A stretch of 64,000 bases of DNA from Bacteroidota bacterium (GCA_016722525.1 JADKJB010000011.1:1-64000), one strand, 5' to 3'; counted from the first letter of the stretch, positions 11,322-20,741 are shown. Notes: a model not told the origin generated them from the letters alone. Made by a program: numbers and translations.

Positions 11322-11445
11322 CAAAAAAGGAGCGTGGTTAGGGTTAAAAACCAATATAATAAACAGATTACAGCTACCCTTGGCCATACAATTCATGCAA
11401 CCTGCAATCGATTTCATCGTAAGAGGGAATTCACAACCTTAAACG

Positions 11446-12028
11446 ATGAAAATTACTCATTTACTTATTGCTTTTATCATGCTATCAGGAGTTATATCGT
11501 GCTCCAAAACCATTGATAATACAGGAACATGCTCAGATGGAAGACAAAACCAGGGCGAACAAGGAGTGGATTGTGGTGGCCCATGTGCTAATAGCTGCGC
11601 CAGCTGTGGTGATGGTATACGAAATCAAGGAGAAACAGCAGTCGATTGCGGGGGGCCATGTGACCCATGTTATCCCAGGCTTTCTGCTGTATTAAATGGC
11701 ACTATTTGGAATTCTTTATCTAGAAATGCTTTTTGTCGGCTCCGGGAACACTTGAATTTATGGTACTAATACACTCAAAAATATTACGTTGTTGTATTCG
11801 GGACCATTCAGCCTTGGAACTGTAGCCTCGGGTGTTCAATTTACAGGTGAACTTCGAGACGAAAATGGCCAATTATTCACCTCTGTACAAGGTGGTTCTA
11901 TTTCTTTTTCAACTTTTGATACTACCAGTCGTACCGTGTCGGGTACCTATCAGTTTATTGGAAAATTAAGCTCTGGAAACACTTCAACTATTGTTTCAAA
12001 TGGAGTCTTTAATGCTTTGATCTATTGA
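11446..12028 (+). CDS. Lipoprotein with two Cys-rich DCGGPC repeats, one frameshift
   Basis: The N-terminus MKITHLLIAFIMLSGVISC ends in a lipobox, so the protein is likely lipid-anchored. Two repeats follow: CSDGRQNQGEQGVDCGGPC and CGDGIRNQGETAVDCGGPC. Each has the pattern C-x-DG-x2-NQGE-x2-VDCGGPC and probably folds around disulfides. The frame breaks near 11730 (FCRL...); the next frame reads LEFYGTNTLKNITLLYSG and a beta-rich domain to 12028. About 193 aa when joined. Similar repeats occur in secreted Bacteroidota and myxobacterial proteins; their ligand is not known to me. It stands alone between the ABC-F gene (divergent) and the signalling island. Confidence 0.7.
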
Positions 12029-12187
12029 CTTATATATAAATATTTATAATTAACTTGCTAAGTTATTTTAGAATTAATTGCTTTTAATTTTTAACTCGTC
12101 TATTCGATAACTTCAATTTTTTTGAGGTGTTTTTTCGAAATGCTTTGCACATTAAAATATCATATTTTAAATAGTCTGAATACCAGT

Positions 12188-12223
12188 TTTGGACTTTAGT
12201 TGGATTATGCTTTTGTAAATTTG
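12188..12223 (+). promoter_or_regulatory. Putative promoter of the first receiver gene
   Basis: TTTG at 12188-12191 and TAAATTTG at 12216-12223 match the phylum consensus; the gene begins at 12288 after a 64-base leader. Confidence 0.45.
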
Positions 12224-12287
12224 ATACTTTGAACAATTATTCCTAATTTTAATCTATTCATTAAATAATCTTTTAAAAAGATGTCCT

Positions 12288-12734
12288 ATGAAACACCTTC
12301 ATCTTCTATTAGTTGAAGATAATGTGGGTGATGTAGTTCTGGCGGAAGAAGCAATTGTTTCAATTGAAAGCAGGATTTCATTTATTGTAGTTGAAGGTGG
12401 AAAAGAAGCATTATTGTTTTTAAGGAACTCATCATCTTTACCAGGAAAAGCGCTTCCACAAGCCATTTTAGTCGACATCAATTTGCCGGGTATGAATGGT
12501 AAGGAATTGTTACGTATTATCAAATCTGATCCTGAATTAGACGGGATTCCGGTTATTGTATTTTCTACAAATTCATCGGTTAAGGAAATCAGGGAGGTAT
12601 ATAATCTTGGTGCAGATTGGTATGCTACCAAACCTGATAAAAATGATGATTATAGAAAGTTGATATTAAGAATTGAGCAGCTCCTGATAGAACAAACCAA
12701 GTGTGATTCATTTGAGAAATTCACTATCTCATAA
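12288..12734 (+). CDS. Single-domain response regulator, Rcp1/CheY-like
   Basis: This 148-aa protein is one receiver domain. It has the acidic pocket LLVEDNVGD, the phospho-acceptor aspartate in LVDINLPGMNG near residue 64, the switch residue in IVFSTNSS and the conserved lysine in ATKPDKND. The VGD insert and long alpha4 region resemble cyanobacterial Rcp1, which is phosphorylated by PAS/GAF kinases. There is no output domain, so it must act by protein contact or as a phosphate shuttle. It is the first of five receiver genes; the kinase with its own N-terminal receiver follows 48 bases later. Confidence 0.92.
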   Translation: MKHLHLLLVEDNVGDVVLAEEAIVSIESRISFIVVEGGKEALLFLRNSSSLPGKALPQAILVDINLPGMNGKELLRIIKSDPELDGIPVIVFSTNSSVKEIREVYNLGADWYATKPDKNDDYRKLILRIEQLLIEQTKCDSFEKFTIS

Positions 12735-12751
12735 AGTGAGTTCAGAATAAT

Positions 12752-12759
12752 TATTTTTG
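12752..12759 (+). promoter_or_regulatory. -7 element before the hybrid kinase gene
   Basis: TATTTTTG, an exact TAnnTTTG, lies 23 bases before the kinase ATG and could give it transcription independent of the first receiver gene. Confidence 0.45.
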
Positions 12760-12782
12760 CATAAATTTTCAAATCATCTATT

Positions 12783-15710
12783 ATGATTCTTCCAGGTCAA
12801 ATGAAAGTGCTTATTGTGGAGGACAATCCCGGTGACGCATTTTTAGTTAAAGAATATCTGAATGCAACAGATATACAAATAGATGAAATTCATTGGGCTT
12901 CCGGATGGAATGAGGCAGTAGAGGTGCTGGAAAGCGTGGTTATTGCAATAGTACTTCTGGATTTGAATTTATCAGATTCACAAGGATTAGATACATTTCA
13001 AAAATTCAAGTCAATTGCCCCAAATATTCCTGTAGTTGTACTTTCTGGTCACCAGGATAAGGTGATAGCCATAGAAACTATGAAAATGGGTGCCCAGGAC
13101 TACCTGGTAAAAGGAACTTTTAATGCGATCCTTTTGGGCAAAGCAATCAATTATGCAATTGAAAGAAGCTGTTACATCAAGAGTCTTTGGCAAAAAGAAG
13201 AAGAGTATAAATACCTCTTTGATAACAATCCCAATCCGTTGCTTACATGGGAAATTGCCAATTTGCAATTTTCAATGGTTAATCAGGCCGCAATTGATTT
13301 TTACGGACTAACTACCACAGAGTTTTTATCCCTTAAGGTTACTGATCTATTTGAAGGAGCTGAAATAAAATCAGAAGATTTGGTTTCAAAAAGTCATCTT
13401 TTTGGGAAAAAACATCTTAAAGGCGGAAAGCAACTTTGCTATGTGGATTTGGTTTTAAAGGATGCAGAAATCCACGGTGTTCATTCAAGAATAATGCTGG
13501 TAAATGACGTCACTCAGAAACATTTGACCATGGAGAAGCTGATTGAATCGGAACAACAGCTTAGAAAGCTTGCCGGCAATTATCCGAATGGGTTAATTGC
13601 TATCATTGATAACCAATTTATTTTTCATTTTATAGATGGTTCTGAACTTGTTAAAAAGGGACTGGCAGCGAAAGATATGATTGGCAAATGCTATACTGAT
13701 TTTCTTGATGAAGCGAATAAACAAAAATTTATCGAAAATATCAGCAAGGTTTTCATTGGTGAACAAGTTGTTTTTTATAAAGAAATGGCCGAAGAAACAT
13801 TTTTGATTTCAGCCTCAGGCCTCAGCAACAGTAATGGCGAAATAGTACGAGCAATTTTGGTTTCTCAGAATATTACAGGAAACATTTTGGCTAAGAAGGA
13901 AATTCTTTTTCAGGCAAATATTTTAAAAAATGTGATTGAAGCTATAGTTGTTAAGGATATTAATGGAAACATTGTTTATTTTAATGAAAGTGCTGAAAAA
14001 TTATTAGGATATCCTGCTGAATTGATAGAAGGAAAATCATTAAATGATTTAATAAAAAATGAAAAGTTAGATTTTAATTTTGAAAAAATACTTGAAGAAA
14101 CTGCACTTAATGGGACTTTTAAGCATGAATACAGGACTAAACGTGCTGATGGCAGTGAAATAGTTCTTGAAACGGCTCAATCGTTCATGAACAACGAAAA
14201 AGGCGTGCCTGCTTTTGTAATTGGTATTTCACAGGATATAACTGACAGAATTGAAGCTGAAAAGGTGTTGAAAGATTCGGAAGCGAATCTAAATGCCATC
14301 TTTAGGTCAACAACTCAATCGTTTATCCTCATGGATGTAGATACCCGCATTGTTGCTTTTAATGAAAATGGAAGCAATGCTTTGTTTAAATTTTTCAACA
14401 AGCAAATTAAAAAAGGAGATTATTTTAGATCGCTGATCTGGGATAGTAGGTTAAAAATCTTTGAAAACCACATCAGAGAGGTACTTGATCAAAAGATGGT
14501 GCGGTTTGAAGAGAAATTCAACTTTAATGGTGAAAAAGAAGTTTATTTGGAATTAACCTATTCTCCTGTTATGAAAGACGATGCTGTAATTGGTATTGTA
14601 CTTTGTGGAGAAAATATCACCGAACGGTATCGATCTGAAGAGTTTCTACTAAAAAGTGAACAAAAATACCGAGAACTTGTCGAAACGTCCATTGATATGA
14701 TTTGGACCATTGATAAAGCAGGAAAAGTTGTTTTTGTAAATAAGGCAGCCAATGAAATATTAGGTTGGGAAACAGTTGATATAATTGGTAAAAACTTTGT
14801 GGATTTTGTAGGTCCCGCAGATGTGGAAAATGTAAGTCAGCACATCTATGAAGCTTTGCTCGCAAATAAACAATACAGTAATTATGAATCCACCATCCTT
14901 CGCAAAGACGGAGCAATAGCAAATGTGATTACGCATGCAGTAGTGAATCATGATTAAGCAACTGGAAATTCCTGGCTAACTGGCACAACAAGAGACATCA
15001 CCGAAAGAGTAAAAGCGGAAAGAGAACTAAGTTACAAAAACGAACAACTTAAAATGCTTTCCTCCTACTTGCAAACAATCCGGGAAGAGGAGCGGAAGCA
15101 CATCGCAAGGGAAATTCATGATGAACTTGGTCAGCAATTAACAGGTTTAAAAATGGATCTTGCATTTATAAATCGAAAGTTTGGAGAAGCAAACAGTGAA
15201 TTTAGCGATAAACTTACTGAAATGATGAAGCTGGTTGATGGATCTATTCGCACAATTCGTCAAATTTCAAGTGATTTGCGTCCTGGCATTTTAGACGATC
15301 TTGGACTTATCCCAGCAATAGAATGGCAAGGGAGTGAATTTGAAAAGAGAACCAATATTAAATGTCATTTTCTCAATAAAATTAATGAATCGAATATTGA
15401 TGAATCTTTTGCCACAGGTGTTTTTAGGATTCTTCAGGAGTCGTTAACTAATATCTCCCGACATTCAGGTGCTTCCAATGTGGTGGTTGAAATAGATCAG
15501 GTGGAAAATTCCATTGTTTTGAAAATTTCTGATAATGGTAAAGGGTTTATACAGGATAAATTGGCCGTGAACACTACTTTTGGACTTGTTGGAATGGAAG
15601 AAAGGGCAGCAATGCTGAATGGAGCATTAACTATTGTCAGTACACCTGAAATTGGAACAGAAGTAAAACTTATTTTTCCTGCCAAAAAAGTTGAACTGGA
15701 AAAAGTATGA
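12783..15710 (+). CDS. Multi-PAS histidine kinase with N-terminal receiver, interrupted by an in-frame TAA
   Basis: Order of domains: receiver (residues 5-125; KVLIVEDNPGDAF, LLDLNLSDSQG), about five PAS/PAC repeats (140-735; PAC motifs such as GISQDITDRIEAEKVLK and GENITERYRSEEFLL), then a HisKA_3 helix with the phosphorylated His in IAREIHDELGQQLTGLKMDL and a HATPase domain (VFRILQESLTNISRHSGA, ISDNGKGF, FGLVGMEERA). No membrane segment is seen, so sensing is cytoplasmic. The codon at 14955-14957 is TAA; the same frame continues on both sides (VVNHD, then ATGNSWLTGTTRDITERV), so a substitution, not an indel, splits the gene. If real, a receiver-PAS protein and a separate kinase translated from a later start such as ATG 15054 would result. 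It overlaps the next gene by ATGA. Confidence 0.88.
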
Positions 15711-16333
15711 AAATTCTAATTGCCGATGATCATGCTATTGTCAGGAAAGTTATCCGACAAATTATTTCTGAATTTTATGCAGATGCCGAGATCGAAGAAG
15801 TGTCTAATTGCTTTGATTTGATTCAATCTGCCCGTTTGCAAAAATTTGATATAATTATTAGTGATCTTAGTATGCCCGGCAAGAATGGATTGGAAACAAT
15901 AAAGGATTTGCGGGCTGAAGGGATCGATACACCGATTTTGATTTTAAGTATGCACCCGGAAGATCAATATGCTTTAAGGGTACTAAAAGCCGGGGGATCA
16001 GGTTACCTTACAAAAGAAAGTGCTCCTGAAGAATTGGTTAAGGCAATCAACCATATATTATCCGGAAAAAAATACATCAGTGAAAGTGTAGCTGAACAAC
16101 TGTTGTTTCAAATCGAAGATAAACATGAAAGACCCTTACATGAACGACTTTCGGATAGGGAGTTTACAGTTTTTAAAATGATTGCAACAGGAAAAACTGT
16201 TGGTGAAATTGCTGAAGAACTGCATCTCAGTGTGCCAACTATTTCAACTTACAGGGCTAGAATAATAGAAAAAACCCATTTGAAATCCAATTCTGAAATC
16301 ACCCGGTATGCCTTGATGCAGGGAATCGTGTGA
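15707..16333 (+). CDS. NarL/LuxR-family response regulator
   Basis: This 208-aa regulator has a receiver domain (KILIADDHAIVRK, phospho-Asp in ISDLSMPGKNG, switch LILSMH, Lys in YLTKES) and a C-terminal LuxR-type helix-turn-helix (LSDREFTVFKMIATGKTV, HLSVPTISTYRARI). Its ATG overlaps the kinase stop by four bases (ATGA), the usual sign of translational coupling with a cognate HisKA_3 kinase. It is the only protein of the island with a DNA-binding domain and so the likely transcriptional output. Target promoters cannot be named from the sequence. Confidence 0.95.
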   Translation: MKILIADDHAIVRKVIRQIISEFYADAEIEEVSNCFDLIQSARLQKFDIIISDLSMPGKNGLETIKDLRAEGIDTPILILSMHPEDQYALRVLKAGGSGYLTKESAPEELVKAINHILSGKKYISESVAEQLLFQIEDKHERPLHERLSDREFTVFKMIATGKTVGEIAEELHLSVPTISTYRARIIEKTHLKSNSEITRYALMQGIV

Positions 16334-16468
16334 TCTTATAATTTCAGATTTTTTGTAGTTCCTTCTACTACAACATTTTCTAATTTCTTCTACAAATTTT
16401 TCATTGTTACTGCTATTTTTTTATGGTCGGAGAAGAGCCAACTTTACACGATATAAATCCCTGATTTA

Positions 16469-16858
16469 ATGACACTTGTTACAACTAAAGTTTTAATCAT
16501 AGATGATTCCATCATTATTGGAAACAGAATGAAGGAGATGATGGAAGGTTGTAGTAGTGTTTATTTGTTAGATCAAGCATTTAATATTGAAGACGGACTG
16601 AAAGTATTTGAAACAGAAAATCCTGGAATAACAATTCTTGATATTGGTTTTCCCGGAAATTCGGGTATGTTTTTGATTCCATTAATTAAAAAGTTGAATA
16701 ATTCTGCCAAAGTTATAATGTTTACCAATTACTCACATAAGGCATACCAAACCAGGTGCTACGAAATGGGTGCAGACGAGTTCTTTGATAAATCAACAGA
16801 ATCGGAATTGCTGAAAGAATATTTGGAAAATTACAGCTCCCAACAAATACCAGCCTAA
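16469..16858 (+). CDS. Receiver-only response regulator
   Basis: A 129-aa single receiver: acidic pair in VLIIDDSIIIG, likely phospho-Asp in TILDIGFPGNSG, Thr switch in VIMFTNYSHKAYQ, and Lys in FFDKSTESEL. The pattern of a hydrophobic string instead of DxxMP is seen in receivers near FixJ/NarL systems. No output domain. It sits 135 bases after the LuxR-type regulator and is followed by another receiver gene, so it may be a phosphate sink or adaptor for the multi-PAS kinase; this is inference from position. Confidence 0.85.
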   Translation: MTLVTTKVLIIDDSIIIGNRMKEMMEGCSSVYLLDQAFNIEDGLKVFETENPGITILDIGFPGNSGMFLIPLIKKLNNSAKVIMFTNYSHKAYQTRCYEMGADEFFDKSTESELLKEYLENYSSQQIPA

Positions 16859-16979
16859 AAGGGATTTATAGGAGTCAGGAGTTGTTTACCTGATAGTGAG
16901 TCATTACAAATCAGGTTTGGGTAAAAAGCAACAGAGAGGAGGAAATATAGCGTGACCTGATTAAATATTGGAAACTTAA

Positions 16980-17399
16980 GTGAAAAACGAATTTAAATAC
17001 AATTATGTCTGGGTTATCGATGATAATACCATTGATAATTATATAACGGATAAAGTACTGAAAAAGTCGGGAATGGCTGAAGAGGTTTCCTGCTTTAGTG
17101 AAGCGAATTTGGCATTGATTTCATTAAAAAGTGTCCTTGAAAGTTCAAGAAAAATACCTGAAGTTATTTTTCTTGATATTAGCATGCCAGTGATGAATGG
17201 TTTTGATTTTCTTGATGAATTTATCAAAATAAAATTTAAAACCAACCTGATACCACATATCGTTATGCTCTCTTCCTCTTCCGATCAAAATGATATTTCA
17301 AAGGCACTCACCTATTCGGTAGTGTCTGCATATTTAAACAAACCATTAACGGCTGAAGCGGTTCTCCAGCTCAAACTGGAATCCAGGAAAAGTCAGTAA
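16980..17399 (+). CDS. Receiver-only response regulator, GTG start
   Basis: This 139-aa receiver has VWVIDDNTIDNYI, phospho-Asp in VIFLDISMPVMNGFDFLDEF, switch serines in VMLSSSSDQND and Lys in AYLNKPLTAE. The asparagine-containing IDDN...DNY start and the extended alpha4 insertion are typical of Bacteroidota stand-alone receivers. The frame opens with GTG at 16980; no ATG fits upstream. It is last in the island and is followed by a strong terminator. Confidence 0.88.
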   Translation: MKNEFKYNYVWVIDDNTIDNYITDKVLKKSGMAEEVSCFSEANLALISLKSVLESSRKIPEVIFLDISMPVMNGFDFLDEFIKIKFKTNLIPHIVMLSSSSDQNDISKALTYSVVSAYLNKPLTAEAVLQLKLESRKSQ

Positions 17400-17425
17400 T
17401 CTATTTTGGGGTTCATTTGATGTAA

Positions 17426-17452
17426 AGGCCACAAAGAATATCTTGTGGCTTT
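17426..17452 (+). terminator. Terminator closing the signalling island
   Basis: AAGGCCACAA / TTGTGGCTT stem with a short loop and a long T run, 26 bases after the last receiver gene; it also separates it from the convergent zinc-ribbon gene. Confidence 0.8.
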
Positions 17453-17468
17453 TATTTTTTTTCTCCTA

Positions 17469-17825
17469 TTATGCCGGCAGAGGCCCTTTCTCTATTTTAA
17501 ACCATCCCCCATTTTTAACCAAATTAAATTCGAAACAAAATAGTAGCATTTTGCCTTTTTCAAGGAATTCTAAGCCCGTAATTCCTTGAAAATCGAAGCC
17601 ATAACATTCGAGATCGGTTTTTGCCAGCTGTCGTACTCCGTTTGCATATAAGCCAGACAAAATTTTCCGGTTTTGCATAATAGTATCCGCTACTTTCTTT
17701 TCTGACCCTCCTCCCCTGTTTCTAATCAGTTGATTGTGGTACTCGTTTCTGCAAGCATCATTGCAGAATTTTTTGTCGGATCGTCCTGTCAGTTTTGATT
17801 GACAGGTTAAGCAGTTTTTTTCCAT
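17469..17825 (-). CDS. Small zinc-ribbon protein (DUF2116-like)
   Basis: This 118-aa protein begins with a Cys4 zinc ribbon: CLTCQSKLTGRSDKKFCNDAC gives C-x2-C and C-x3-C pairs, followed by RNEYHNQ. The rest is a helical/beta region with DLECYGFDFQGITGLEF and a C-terminal WFKIEKGPL. The same layout occurs in a Bacteroidota-wide conserved protein of about 115-130 aa of unknown function. The gene is intact and convergent with the signalling island. Nucleic-acid binding is a guess based on the ribbon only. Confidence 0.75.
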   Translation of the reverse strand: MEKNCLTCQSKLTGRSDKKFCNDACRNEYHNQLIRNRGGGSEKKVADTIMQNRKILSGLYANGVRQLAKTDLECYGFDFQGITGLEFLEKGKMLLFCFEFNLVKNGGWFKIEKGPLPA

Positions 17826-18077
17826 TGAAAAATATTTTAAAAAGTTAAACTAGGAGAATTATTCTTCTTACTGAACACTAAAATTGATGCATTAATGGAA
17901 CCTGAAGTTTCTAATTATCACCTCATTCATTGGACTTTGTGCTAATCTAATCCAAATAAGGGAATTACCTGTTGTTAAAATCCTGTTTAGTTTAGTAATT
18001 GAAGCTGGCTATTAATAAATACAATTTATACTTAGCTCTTAATTCTATTGCTTTGGTACTAAAAAACTTCGGTTAAA

Positions 18078-18108
18078 CGCTTATAAACGCTTATAAACGT
18101 TTCAAACA
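18078..18108. repeat. Direct repeats upstream of the ssb promoter
   Basis: CGCTTATAAA occurs twice head to tail (18078-18087, 18088-18097) in phase with a third, weaker CGTTTCAAA copy, immediately upstream of the ssb -33 element. The 10-11 base periodicity would place copies on one face of the helix. Confidence 0.65.
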
Positions 18109-18109
18109 G

Positions 18110-18137
18110 TTTGGTTTAAAAAAAAAGGAGATTTTTG
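18110..18137 (+). promoter_or_regulatory. Putative ssb promoter
   Basis: TTTG at 18110-18113 and GATTTTTG at 18130-18137 with a 16-base spacer, close to TTTG / TAnnTTTG; it lies about 100 bases before the ssb ATG. Confidence 0.45.
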
Positions 18138-18241
18138 CATTGTCATCTTTTAAAAGCGCATTAAAAATGTTTGGTTACCGTAGTACAAATTTATTATTTA
18201 AAACAAAGTTAAAACTTTTCTTTTACAAAAACTTCAAAATT

Positions 18242-18586
18242 ATGAATGGACTAAAAAACAAAGTCACATTGATCGGAAATCTGGGTATGGACCCTGAAAT
18301 TAAGGATACCGATGGTGGTCACAAACGCGCGAAAGTTTCGCTGGCTACAAATGAGTCATTTAAAAATAGTAAGGGTGAAAAAGTCACTGAAACTATTTGG
18401 CACAATTTGATAGCATGGGGCAAAACTGCCGAATTTATGGGAAAGTACCTTCAAAAAGGGAATGAAGTTGTTATTGAAGGTAAGCTGATAAACAGGAATT
18501 ATACGGATACAAGTGGTGTTAAGAAATACATCACCGAAGTTCAGGTTAATGATTTTTTGGTTGTAGGCGCCCGTAAATCAGCTTAG
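18242..18586 (+). CDS. ssb: Single-stranded DNA-binding protein, short form
   Basis: An OB-fold SSB of 114 aa: LKNKVTLIGNLGMDPEI, then KRAKVSLATNESF, WHNLIAWGKTAEFMGKYLQK and GNEVVIEGKLINRNYTD are all standard. I chose ATG 18242, since the 34 codons upstream have no SSB similarity and follow the promoter. The protein stops right after the OB fold (FLVVGARKSA). It lacks the acidic C-terminal tip (DDxIPF type) through which replicative SSBs recruit partners, so it may be a second SSB as often found in Bacteroidota. A terminator follows. Confidence 0.92.
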   Translation: MNGLKNKVTLIGNLGMDPEIKDTDGGHKRAKVSLATNESFKNSKGEKVTETIWHNLIAWGKTAEFMGKYLQKGNEVVIEGKLINRNYTDTSGVKKYITEVQVNDFLVVGARKSA

Positions 18587-18603
18587 TTTCTCCTTGATGT
18601 AAG

Positions 18604-18632
18604 AGCCGTTCTGATTGCTATCAGAACGGCTT
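18604..18632 (+). terminator. Terminator after ssb
   Basis: A perfect 12-bp stem AGCCGTTCTGAT / ATCAGAACGGCT with a four-base loop, followed by TTCTTGATTT. Confidence 0.8.
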
Positions 18633-18738
18633 CTTGATTTAACGGAATTTGTTGAAAGGATTTCTTATTTTCGCTAGTGTTAACACTTTTTATAATGAAC
18701 TTTAAATCTGTTAGCTATTTTTTACAATAGTAATTTAA

Positions 18739-19256
18739 ATGAATATAAAAGAAGCGCTTATTCAGGAGCACAGCAAAAGACAAACGCATTTAATTGCGGA
18801 ATTCGTTATTGGTCACCTTCCAATTTCGCAGATTTGATGACACTTTATTTCAGTAAAGAAAAAGTTGTGGCACAAAGAGCTTCGTGGGTGGTTGCAACTG
18901 CAGTTATGCAAACACCTGAACTCATTGATCCTTTTCTAAAAAAGCTTATACAATATCTTAATCAAGATGGCCATCATCATGCTGTGCTTAGAAACGGAGT
19001 TAAGGTTCTGGAATTTATAACTATTCCGGTTGCAAATTCAGGTCAAGCAGTCAGTCTTTTTTTTCGGCTCCTAGCCGACCCCAATCAGCCAATAGCAATC
19101 AGGTGTTATGCAATGACAGTTCTCTCAAAAATTGCGGTTGAAGAACCTGATTTGAAGCAAGAAATAGTTTTAATAATTAAGGACCAATTACCTTATGCCA
19201 GTGCCGGCTTTAGGTCGAGAGCAAAAAGATGCTTGAAAACATTGGAGAAATTATGA
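18739..19256 (+). CDS. HEAT-repeat-like conserved protein, one frameshift
   Basis: ATG 18739 opens MNIKEALIQEHSKRQTHLIA; the frame is lost near 18810. With one base added the sense goes on as GSPSNFADLMTLYFSKEK and then AQRASWVVATAVMQTPELI, HAVLRNGVKVLEFI and AIRCYAMTVLSKIA to 19256, about 172 aa. These are amphipathic helix pairs with the spacing of HEAT-like repeats, and the AQRASWV / RNGVKVLE blocks recur in a Bacteroidota hypothetical family. No catalytic motif. A protein-binding scaffold role is only an inference. Confidence 0.6.
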
Positions 19257-19391
19257 GTAAATTGATTTGTTTTATTTGTTCATCAATACTTCATAAAGGA
19301 AGTATTAATATTGTTGTGTCACTATGGAAGATTAAGCTATTCCAGAGCTTGAATAAGATAATTGATGTTGAATTAAGTTTGAAGTATCTAA

Positions 19392-19410
19392 CCCTGGCAA
19401 TTGCCGGGGT
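19392..19410 (+). terminator. Terminator between convergent genes
   Basis: CCCTGGCA / TGCCGGGG stem (one G-T pair) followed by a run of six T on the plus strand. It lies 135 bases after the HEAT-like gene and directly behind the likely true stop of the exonuclease gene. Confidence 0.65.
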
Positions 19411-19413
19411 TTT

Positions 19414-20724
19414 TTATTTTGAAAGGTATGACTGGGTGGTGCAGTTTCCTGAAGCTTTTTAATGATATTTTCAGTGGTAATGCTACTTTGCCTTAAAGTC
19501 AGGTTAGCAAGTAATGTTTCTTCATCGGGTTCAGCACCTGATTGAATATAACCAAATCCTTTATAAACTTTGTTTTCCAGCCAAACATAACTTTTTTCGT
19601 CGGCCTTCCTGCCTGAATCAAAAAATACTTCAATATTTTTAAAAGCAGATAACTCATCGAGCATTTTTACAAAATTCATTTGATGCATTTCCGGATCAAT
19701 AGTTCCGCCATCAGGAACTCCACACAAAGTTGCATCAAGTTGATATTCCATTATTTTGGCTCTAATAAACTCAGTAGCTAGATGGTATTGATGAAAAAAC
19801 TATAAAGCAGTTCATTTTGCCTGAAGTTGCAATATTAAGTCGCCAGCGGTGCTTTTGATCCATATAGGCCACTATTCCGAACCTTACTATATGCTTTTTT
19901 TGAGCTCTGTTCAAACTTGGCCAAAAGTGCCTGATCTCATGATCTTCCAGTAAGGAAGCTAACAATTCACTCCCTGTTTCAGTGAAAACTATTTTTTTAA
20001 TTTGTGCGCCAAGAGAAAGGATTTTCAGACTATTTCCATCCCCTCTAAAATGGGATAAAACCCGGTTTCTGATATTTGTTGCTTTGCCAATATATACCGG
20101 TTTACCACTTTTTCCAATAAAGTAATAAACACCTGTTGTTGAAGGCAAAATTTTATAAACGGTTTCCTGAAGGTGATCAGGAACAAGATTCGACTTTTTA
20201 CTAAATAATCTTTCTACAAAATCGGGTTCGATTTTATCCAATAGTTTTAATACTAATGCAGCTGTAACTTCCGCATCAGGAAGTGCTCTATGCGGATTAC
20301 GGTTGTCTATTTTAAATTTCCTGCACAGTGCTGAAAGTGAATAGGAGTTTAAATCAGTATAGAGATATTTTGTTAGTTCAATGGTGCATAGTGTTTTTCT
20401 TGAAAATGCAATTCCTGCAAGTTTCATCTCATTCTTTAAAAAGGAATAATCGAAATTTACGTTATGACCAACAATTATGCATTCTCCTGTCATGTCATTA
20501 ACTAATGCAGCAATTTCAGAGAATAATGGTTGCTTTTTTACCATTGCATCCCGAATTCCGGTAAGTCTTTGTACGTGATCCGGAATATGTACTTCAGGAT
20601 TAACAAGACTTTCAAACCTACCTGTAACAACTCCATCTTCCATTAAAACAATACCGATTTCAGTCATCCTGTTTTCGTTAGGATTCAGTCCTGTTGTTTC
20701 TACATCAATAACTGCCAGTTTCAT
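19414..20724 (-). CDS. DEDDh exonuclease fused to a GIY-YIG domain, frameshifts near 19770 and at the 3' end
   Basis: The N-terminal exonuclease domain (residues 1-165) resembles DNA polymerase III epsilon: IDVETTGLNP has the DxE pair, GHNVNFDYSFL the middle Asp, and HRALPDAE the HxAxxD. Residues 195-285 are a UvrC-like GIY-YIG nuclease domain (GVYYFIGKSGKPVYIGKA). The frame breaks near 19771; the C-terminal third continues as MEYQLDATLCGVPDGG and DSGRKADEKSYVWLE. That frame reads into the terminator, but a one-base shift gives QSYLSK and a TAA at 19414-19416, a more natural end. About 437 aa. It probably acts in DNA repair. An upstream TAAATTTG is a likely promoter. Confidence 0.83.
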
Positions 20725-20741
20725 ATTTTTATTCCTTACAT

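Larger units (their letters stand above)
17826..18241. other. Intergenic region between the zinc-ribbon gene and ssb
   Basis: The 416 bases contain no convincing gene. The right third holds the ssb promoter and a direct repeat; the left part shows no conserved signal that I recognise. Confidence 0.6.

Noticed and set aside
19229..19462. A 77-aa plus-strand protein between the HEAT-like and exonuclease genes
   Set aside because: It runs through a terminator and over the 3' end of the exonuclease gene and has no recognisable features.
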